Part shown: positions 22,907 through 28,200 of the stretch, one piece after another | How the letters are laid out: the number at the start of each line of letters is the position of its first letter | Numbering within the stretch: the stretch's first letter is position 1 | Made by a program: the position numbers and the translations under genes | The notes under the pieces: model-generated | The model's database searches: none | The model's input: the letters and a program-made list of their open reading frames with translations, nothing else | What the model was told of the DNA's origin: nothing | DNA from: Veillonella sp. | GTDB taxonomy: Bacteria; Bacillota; Negativicutes; Veillonellales; Veillonellaceae | Length of the DNA stretch: 28,200 nucleotides | Assembly (NCBI GenBank): GCA_019419725.1 | Contig: DXZL01000005.1 | Location: 1-28,200 of the forward strand | Direction of reading: 5' to 3'

Positions 22907-23854
22907 CTATATTTCTTCAAGCCCCATAGGGTCATACGTAAGTGCTAATGCTTCGATTTTCTTTAAACGATGGCCAATACCCGACTTGGATAATTCGCCA
23001 TCCATCAATTCTTCTAGCTCTTTTAAGCTCGCTTCTGGATTGTCCCATCTCAGTCTGGCTACAATCCTCAACTTGTCAGGCAATGCATCAATACCAATTT
23101 CTCTATCGATGATTCGAATTGCTTTTACCTGACGTACTGCAGCATCTACAACCTTTTGTAAATTGGCTGTCTCACAGTTTACTTGCCGATTGATTTGATT
23201 TCGCACAGTCTTCATAATGCGTACATTTTCAAACTCCATCAAAGCTGATTGAGCCCCCATAATCTGCAAGCAATTCGTTACTGCGTCGCCTTCTTTAAGG
23301 TATACCACATATTCTTCTTTACGCTCCGTCAATCCTGCATGAATGTGAAAGAGCCGCAATACGTGAATAATTTCCTTTGCAAAATTCTCATTACCGGTCA
23401 TAAACTCAAGATGATAATCACTTTGTGGCTTATTAACAGAGCCTCCACCTAAAAAAGCGCCCCGTAAAAAGGCACGTCGTGCCTCCATAGATTTAAGCCA
23501 ACTACGAGGAATTTGTTCAGTTACAGGCCATAAAGCAAGATCTTCTAACGCCTGTCGCCCTTCTATAGATGGCTCTACAGATAAAGTATACATATTTTTC
23601 TTGCGCAAGTTTAGCCCTTGTCGTACTAATACATTGGTAGGTAATTCATATTGTTTTTTTAATATGCCTAACAAGCGACGAGCTACTGCATTATTTGCAG
23701 TAGCCAATCTAATACCAACAGCACCCTTCATCCCCAGAATGATAGATCCACCCATGCGCAATAAGCAAGACGCTTCAATTTTCATGGCCAAATCTGCATC
23801 ACTAGAGGATTCATATTGGCATAATTCATTTTTTACATCTTCAGCAAATGACAT
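22907..23854 (-). CDS. whiA: WhiA family DNA-binding regulator
   Basis: WhiA (YvcL, DUF199) is a conserved regulator in Gram-positive bacteria, needed for sporulation in Streptomyces and affecting division and metabolism in Bacillus. The 315 residues have the LAGLIDADG-endonuclease-like N-terminal part (MSFAEDVKNELCQYES, RRAFLRGAFLGGGSVNKPQ, HLEFMTGNENFAKEI) and a C-terminal helix-turn-helix (LPDKLRIVARLRWDNPEASL, LEELMDGELSKSGIGHRLKK). AAGGGA 6 bases before the ATG marks the start. It follows yvcK by 15 bases and precedes the giant exported protein by 12 bases. Confidence 0.96.
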   Translation of the reverse strand: MSFAEDVKNELCQYESSSDADLAMKIEASCLLRMGGSIILGMKGAVGIRLATANNAVARRLLGILKKQYELPTNVLVRQGLNLRKKNMYTLSVEPSIEGRQALEDLALWPVTEQIPRSWLKSMEARRAFLRGAFLGGGSVNKPQSDYHLEFMTGNENFAKEIIHVLRLFHIHAGLTERKEEYVVYLKEGDAVTNCLQIMGAQSALMEFENVRIMKTVRNQINRQVNCETANLQKVVDAAVRQVKAIRIIDREIGIDALPDKLRIVARLRWDNPEASLKELEELMDGELSKSGIGHRLKKIEALALTYDPMGLEEI

Positions 23855-23869
23855 AGGTATCCCTTCTCA

Positions 23870-25219
23870 TTAATGATCATCTCGTTGGAGATAATACTCT
23901 AGGATATGTGGTTCAGTATCTGATTGCATAGCATGCACAATATCCATAATTACTTTACCTAACCGTTCAGGATCATGAACAGCCGGCTTTTTAGGGCTTA
24001 TCAATGTAGCCCGAATCGTACGTATTCCTTTAGCTTGTAGCTTCTTAGTATCTAATACTACAGGCTCTGAACCTACAGCACTATATTGTTCTACCATTTG
24101 AATTGGTAAAGGTCCATCGTTAGCAAGTACAGTATCTACAATGCCTTCACCACCATGTGCAATGAGAGCCTCCACATGATCACTTAAGGTATAACCTGTA
24201 GTTTCACCAGGTTGAGTCATAACATTAGCAATGTAAATTTTATTTGCCTTGCTAGCGCGTACATGAGATGCAATTTTATCAGTTAACAAATTCGGAATGA
24301 TACTTGTATATAAGCTACCTGGTCCAAAGATGATAACATCTGCTTCATCGATAGCACGTAACGCAGCACCTTCTGGTTTTGGTTGTGCTGGCTCACTATA
24401 CATATGGCGAATGCGTTTACCAGAATTAGGAATATTACTTTCACCTTCTACGATAGTACCATCGGTCATCTCCGCTACTAATTTAATGAACTCAGTAGAC
24501 GACGGAATTACACGGCCTCGTACACGCAACAATTTACTAGCCGCTTCAAGCGCTTCCTCCACATCGCCATCATATACTTGAGCAAGTGCTGTGATAAAGA
24601 GATTACCAAAACTATGTCCAGATAGCTCATTTTCTCCTTCAAAGCGATAACGGAAAAGATTTTCCATAACCCCTTCTTGTTCAGCTAATGCAATCAAGCA
24701 GTTTCTCAAATCGCCAGGAGCAATCATTTTAAAATCTTCACGCAAGCGCCCCGATGAACCACCATCGTCAGCTACGGTTACAATAGCAGACAAATTAGAG
24801 GTGTGTATTTTTAATCCACGTAATAAATTTGATAGCCCTGTACCACCGCCGATAACAACAATCTTAGGACCTTTATCGAGGCGTATATTTTGGAAAATAA
24901 TATCCGACACCTTACTATCAGGATTAGGTAATACAGCACGAATAATCGTTTTAATAACCTTACTCGTACCGATTAACATTAACACAGCGCCAATCGATAG
25001 TACAACAGCGCCTACAGCAATGAGCACATTATAATTGTAAAAGCCCGTCATATTATAAGAAAAGGCTAATACAATATCTTCAAGAACGGCAAGCCATTGA
25101 TAATTAAATATCAATGAAATGCCTATGATTAAAAGACCTACACCACAACTAAATAGGGCAAGCCAACGTTTTATATTTAGGCCCGGAATAAGCCACCGAA
25201 ACCATCTTTTTCGCAACAT
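23870..25219 (-). CDS. yvcK: YvcK/CofD-like protein with an N-terminal membrane anchor
   Basis: YvcK (gluconeogenesis factor) binds UDP-sugars and is required for growth on gluconeogenic carbon sources and for normal cell shape in Bacillus. The CofD-like domain starts near residue 117 with KIVVIGGGTGLSNLLRGLK and continues with VTVADDGGSSGRLREDF, APGDLRNCLIAL and EADVIIFGPGSLYTSIIPNL. In front of it are two predicted membrane helices (about residues 18-39 and 63-84) that the 317-residue Bacillus protein lacks, so this version is probably tethered to the inner membrane with the enzyme-like domain in the cytoplasm. The gene lies 12 bases after rapZ. Confidence 0.95.
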   Translation of the reverse strand: MLRKRWFRWLIPGLNIKRWLALFSCGVGLLIIGISLIFNYQWLAVLEDIVLAFSYNMTGFYNYNVLIAVGAVVLSIGAVLMLIGTSKVIKTIIRAVLPNPDSKVSDIIFQNIRLDKGPKIVVIGGGTGLSNLLRGLKIHTSNLSAIVTVADDGGSSGRLREDFKMIAPGDLRNCLIALAEQEGVMENLFRYRFEGENELSGHSFGNLFITALAQVYDGDVEEALEAASKLLRVRGRVIPSSTEFIKLVAEMTDGTIVEGESNIPNSGKRIRHMYSEPAQPKPEGAALRAIDEADVIIFGPGSLYTSIIPNLLTDKIASHVRASKANKIYIANVMTQPGETTGYTLSDHVEALIAHGGEGIVDTVLANDGPLPIQMVEQYSAVGSEPVVLDTKKLQAKGIRTIRATLISPKKPAVHDPERLGKVIMDIVHAMQSDTEPHILEYYLQRDDH

Positions 25220-25231
25220 ATGAACCCCTAT

Positions 25232-26146
25232 CTAGTTACCAAATGTTTTAATTTCATGAGGATTATAATCTTCTTCTACATTATTTTTCATCATATCTCG
25301 ATGTTCTACAGAAACGCGATAGCCGTTTTCTAATAGATGCGAATATAATGCTTCTGCCATAGCCACAGATCGATGCATACCACCTGTACAGCCTACAGCA
25401 ACGATAAATTGAGACTTCCCTTCTTGTTCATAATTAGGCACAAGAAAATCAATGGTATCAAAATAACGCTTTTTAAATTCCTCTGTAACTTCAAAAGAAT
25501 GAATATATTCATTTACAGCTTTCACACGACCTGTTTTATGACGGAAATCTGGAATGTAGAATGGGTTTGGTAAAAATCGAACATCCCAAACCATATCCGC
25601 ATCCAATGGTAATCCATATTTAAAGCCAAAGCTTACAACTGTAATAGACATGCCATGTCCTTCGTCAACTTGAGTGAATCGAGTTTTTAAATACTCTTTG
25701 AGGCTCGCAGTTTTCATATTCGTTGTATCAATAATGAAGTCTGCTTTATGTCGTACAGAATTTAATATCTGACGTTCTTCTTTTAGACCTGTAGTGATCA
25801 TCCCATCTGGAGCTAGTGGATGGCTGCGACGAGTTTCTTTATATCTTCTAATTAACGTCTCATCTGTGGCATCCATAAAGACAATTTCATAATCTACCTT
25901 CATTTCTCTTAATGTTTCAAGAGATGATGAAAGGGCTTCAAAGAATTCACCACCGCGAATATCTACGACTAAAGCTACGCGATTTGTACGTTCCCCACCT
26001 TGTCGACAAATTTCACTTAGCTTAGGAATAAGTACAGGAGGAATATTATCAATACATAGATAGCCCATATCCTCTAATGCTTGTAGAACTTGAGTTTTGC
26101 CGGCACCAGACATGCCTGTAACAATTAATAAACGAAATGCTTCCAT
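25232..26146 (-). CDS. rapZ: RapZ/YvcJ nucleotide-binding protein
   Basis: A 304-residue P-loop protein. In E. coli RapZ guides RNase E to the small RNA GlmZ and controls glucosamine-6-phosphate synthesis; in Bacillus YvcJ binds GTP and affects competence. Walker A is GMSGAGKTQVLQALEDMGY near residue 12; VFMDATDETLIRRYKETRRS and PFYIPDFRHKTG follow, and the C-terminal signature is VAVGCTGGMHRSVAMAEAL. It begins 12 bases after the HAD gene and is followed by yvcK and whiA, the conserved Firmicute cluster. Confidence 0.96.
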   Translation of the reverse strand: MEAFRLLIVTGMSGAGKTQVLQALEDMGYLCIDNIPPVLIPKLSEICRQGGERTNRVALVVDIRGGEFFEALSSSLETLREMKVDYEIVFMDATDETLIRRYKETRRSHPLAPDGMITTGLKEERQILNSVRHKADFIIDTTNMKTASLKEYLKTRFTQVDEGHGMSITVVSFGFKYGLPLDADMVWDVRFLPNPFYIPDFRHKTGRVKAVNEYIHSFEVTEEFKKRYFDTIDFLVPNYEQEGKSQFIVAVGCTGGMHRSVAMAEALYSHLLENGYRVSVEHRDMMKNNVEEDYNPHEIKTFGN

Positions 26147-26158
26147 AGTTTTACTCCA

Positions 26159-26971
26159 TTATAAAAGATTCTTTTCAATCCAATGAGCTACACCATCTTC
26201 ATTATGATGTCCACATACTTCATTAGCCACAGATTTTACATGTTCTGTTGCATTTGAAACAGCTACTGAATACCCTGTTTCACTTAACATAGAAATATCG
26301 TTCTCTGCATTTCCAAAGGAAACTATATTTTCAAGGCTAAGGTTATTATCTAAAGCTAATTGAGCTAATGCACTCCCTTTTGATACTTTCGGTGCAGTGA
26401 TTTCGAGGAAATCTCGTTGACTACGCACCAATGTAACTTGATCACCAACTAATGGGGTCAAGATATCAATAATTCTATCAATTCCTTCCTCTGTATCGAT
26501 AGCAATGAGCTTATTAGGCTCTGAAGAAAGTGTATAAATTGTATCACCTAAAAACTCAGCTACAGCCCCTGTTTGCTGTTCATAATGATCGGATTGCCAA
26601 TTTTTATGATGACACAGTAAATGATCATCTACGTACGATTGTATATGCCAACTATATTGTTGACCGAGTTGAAAAACACGATGTACTACATCTATAGGAA
26701 CAGTTTGTTCAAATAGCTTATATCCCGTTTCTAACTCCTGGATTAAACCACCAGAGAACAGTATCATAGGAACATTACCAAGTTGTAATGCTAATCCAAT
26801 TGGTTTTGCCGTTTGATACATGCGTCCAGTTGCAATTGTTATACCAATTCCCTTCTGCTGCAAGCGATGCAATACATCAACTGTATACGCAGAAACTGTA
26901 TTATCACTTCGAACTAACGTCTCATCACAATCGATGGCTACCATTTTTATATGAGAAAAAGAAGGATTCAT
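26159..26971 (-). CDS. Cof-type HAD-IIB family phosphatase
   Basis: A 270-residue haloacid-dehalogenase superfamily hydrolase of the Cof/YidA kind; such enzymes dephosphorylate sugar phosphates or cofactors, and the substrate cannot be told here. Motif I is MVAIDCDETLVRSD (DxD then E instead of the usual G), motif II lies at LFSGG (about 79), the motif III lysine in SKGSALAQLALDN and motif IV in VSFGNAENDISMLSETGYSV. I chose the ATG at 26971 because AAGGAGGT (26976-26983) is 4-5 bases before it; a GTG at 26986 would place that site inside the gene. It is the first gene of the rapZ-yvcK-whiA operon, just after an extended -10 promoter. Confidence 0.93.
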   Translation of the reverse strand: MNPSFSHIKMVAIDCDETLVRSDNTVSAYTVDVLHRLQQKGIGITIATGRMYQTAKPIGLALQLGNVPMILFSGGLIQELETGYKLFEQTVPIDVVHRVFQLGQQYSWHIQSYVDDHLLCHHKNWQSDHYEQQTGAVAEFLGDTIYTLSSEPNKLIAIDTEEGIDRIIDILTPLVGDQVTLVRSQRDFLEITAPKVSKGSALAQLALDNNLSLENIVSFGNAENDISMLSETGYSVAVSNATEHVKSVANEVCGHHNEDGVAHWIEKNLL

Positions 26972-27006
26972 TCTTACCTCCTTCACAAGAAAATCTAATA
27001 CTCTTT

Positions 27007-27015
27007 ATTATACCA
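27007..27015 (-). promoter_or_regulatory. Extended -10 promoter of the HAD-rapZ-yvcK-whiA operon
   Basis: TGGTATAAT reads leftward at 27007-27015, an extended -10 consensus. No clear -35 is visible. The predicted start is about 30 bases before the HAD ATG. Confidence 0.6.
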
Positions 27016-27210
27016 TTTATAATACTTATATAGATAGAAATATACAGTAATCCTCTATCAAAAATATTTTACACCTCCCAGTAATAAAGCTAATAAATGA
27101 TCAAATTAAAGATAAGTATAATTTGTATATAAATCGATCTATAATTATCAAAATTGCATAATAAAAGGCATTCTATATCAATTTATTATAGAATTTTATA
27201 TATTAACCAT

Positions 27211-27237
27211 AAAAAAAGAGACTCCCGAAGGAGTCCC
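27211..27237 (-). terminator. Rho-independent terminator of the porin gene
   Basis: GGGACTCC and GGAGTCTC (27218-27237) form an 8-bp stem with one G-U pair closed by a stable TTCG loop, followed by seven T (27211-27217). It lies 23 bases after the porin stop. Confidence 0.92.
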
Positions 27238-27259
27238 TTTTATATGGTTAACTATCAAA

Positions 27260-28200
27260 TTAGAATTTGTAGTTAAGGTCTGCACGGTAGAAGTCGTTAA
27301 GATCAGCACCGTCTTGAGTTTTCCAGTCGAAACCGTAGTTAGCGGACAAGCCAACGTTGTTTTGCAATGCATAGTTAACGGAAGCCATCCAACCTTTAGC
27401 ATTTGTAGTGTAAAGGTGGTTGTAAGTAGTATCAACGATAGGAGCGTTAGCTTTAGCGTTGAAGTATTGACCTTTAACATCCCAAGAACCTTTTTTAGCG
27501 ATGTTGTAGTCGCCATAGCCAAGACCTGCAGTCCAAGCTTGAGATTCATCAACGTGGGAGTCTTTCAACCATTCGCCACCAACCCAAACTTTGTCGAAGT
27601 TAGCATCAGCGTTGAAGCCGTAGATGTTTTTGTAACCATTAGTGCTATCTTGGTTTACACGATCGTAGAAACCACCAACCATAGTGTGTTTACCTACTTT
27701 ACCTTTTAAGCCAAGGTAAGTGTTAGTTACGTTTTGGTCTTTAGTTAAGCCAGCTGCTTCACCGGATACCATGTAACCGTAAGCTGCTTGAGCCATAATT
27801 TTGTCGTTGCCAGCGTTCAATTGAGCACCGTCGAAAGTACCATCAAATGCTAAGCCGCCACCGATAACTTGGCCGAAACGACCAGCTTTCAAGGATACGC
27901 GTTCGCCGAATTTATGGTTTACATAAGCGCGGTCGATTGTAGCGTTTGCATTACCACCGTTTTGGGAGTTACCCAATTCGAAGTTGCCAGAAGTCAAACG
28001 AACAACTGCGTCAGTACGATCGTTTACTTTTGCATTGAATTGTACACGTGCACGAGCGTCGAATTTGGATTTTTCATGTTCAGCATCACGGTAACGAAGA
28101 CGAGCATCACCAGTAACTTTTACGTTACCTACGCGGTCTTCCAAGCGAGCTACACGAACGCCCAAGTTGTTCAATTCGTTGGAGAATTCATCAGCCAAAC
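27260..28200 (-). CDS. OmpM-like outer-membrane porin, C-terminal part (5' end beyond the window)
   Basis: The frame enters from the right edge without a start codon; the visible 313 residues begin in a coiled-coil segment (ADEFSNELNNLGVRVARLED) and then a beta-barrel with alternating strands (VTGDARLRYRD, VNHKFGERVSLKAGRFGQVI, FYRADLNYKF). The final residue is Phe, as in most outer-membrane barrels. This layout matches the OmpM porins of Veillonella and Selenomonas, whose N-terminal S-layer-homology domain, expected beyond the edge, binds pyruvylated or polyamine-modified peptidoglycan and tethers the outer membrane to the wall. The gene has regular high-expression style codon use and its own terminator. 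Gene-family membership is from memory of these proteins. Confidence 0.88.
   Translation of the reverse strand, partial: LADEFSNELNNLGVRVARLEDRVGNVKVTGDARLRYRDAEHEKSKFDARARVQFNAKVNDRTDAVVRLTSGNFELGNSQNGGNANATIDRAYVNHKFGERVSLKAGRFGQVIGGGLAFDGTFDGAQLNAGNDKIMAQAAYGYMVSGEAAGLTKDQNVTNTYLGLKGKVGKHTMVGGFYDRVNQDSTNGYKNIYGFNADANFDKVWVGGEWLKDSHVDESQAWTAGLGYGDYNIAKKGSWDVKGQYFNAKANAPIVDTTYNHLYTTNAKGWMASVNYALQNNVGLSANYGFDWKTQDGADLNDFYRADLNYKF

Larger units (their letters stand above)
26972..27259. promoter_or_regulatory. Intergenic region between the HAD gene and the porin gene
   Basis: This stretch holds the HAD-operon ribosome binding site and promoter at its left end and the porin terminator at its right end. 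Between 27016 and 27210 it is AT-rich, with a weak 7-bp inverted repeat (27171-27193) and a stray GGGAGGTG on the minus strand at 27072-27079 that has no gene behind it. Confidence 0.5.

Noticed and set aside
27072..27079. GGGAGGTG ribosome-binding-like site on the minus strand
   Set aside because: Only an 11-codon TTG frame at poor spacing follows; no gene is supported.
27196..27552. Minus-strand open frame of 118 residues with many Thr and Leu
   Set aside because: It is another frame of the porin gene, running through the porin terminator.

Overview
The window looks like chromosomal DNA from a diderm Firmicute of the Negativicutes, most likely Veillonella or a close relative. The reasons are the mix of features. 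The small-gene order ylxM-ffh-rpsP-khpA-ylqD-rimM-trmD, a rapZ-yvcK-whiA cluster and a PyrR-type pyrimidine attenuator are Firmicute traits. The right edge holds an OmpM-like outer-membrane porin ending in phenylalanine, which needs an outer membrane. The DNA is AT-rich with strong AAGGAGG-type ribosome binding sites. The genus is inferred from memory of these families, not from a search.

Region 1 (1-4034, minus strand): translation and protein-targeting genes ylxM, ffh, rpsP, khpA, ylqD, rimM, then trmD, which runs off the left edge. A hairpin terminator formed partly from the last codons of rimM separates trmD from the rest.

Region 2 (4035-10916): mixed accessory and housekeeping genes. 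A RclA-like flavoprotein disulfide reductase (+) is followed by a bidirectional terminator, an ECF-transporter S component (-), the copper exporter CopA (-), an IMPACT/YigZ family protein (+), a small unknown basic protein (-) and a LysR regulator (+) divergent from it.

Region 3 (11007-19466, minus strand): the pyrimidine operon pyrB-pyrC-carA-carB-pyrK-pyrD. It has a good sigma-A-type promoter and a leader with a readable PyrR binding loop, antiterminator and terminator. Genes overlap or almost touch. pyrE, pyrF and pyrR are not in the window; the operon ends after pyrD at a bidirectional terminator shared with lysR.

Region 4 (19494-27015, minus strand): an apparent five-gene operon, Cof-type HAD phosphatase - rapZ - yvcK - whiA - a 1095-residue exported protein. 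The last gene starts 12 bases after whiA and combines a signal peptide, a beta-rich domain of unknown function, about 570 residues of Ala/Glu/Lys/Arg-rich helix and a Gln-rich tail. It is the most unusual object in the window.

Region 5 (27211-28200): the 3' part of an OmpM-like porin gene with its terminator. No rRNA, tRNA, CRISPR array, insertion sequence or phage gene was seen.
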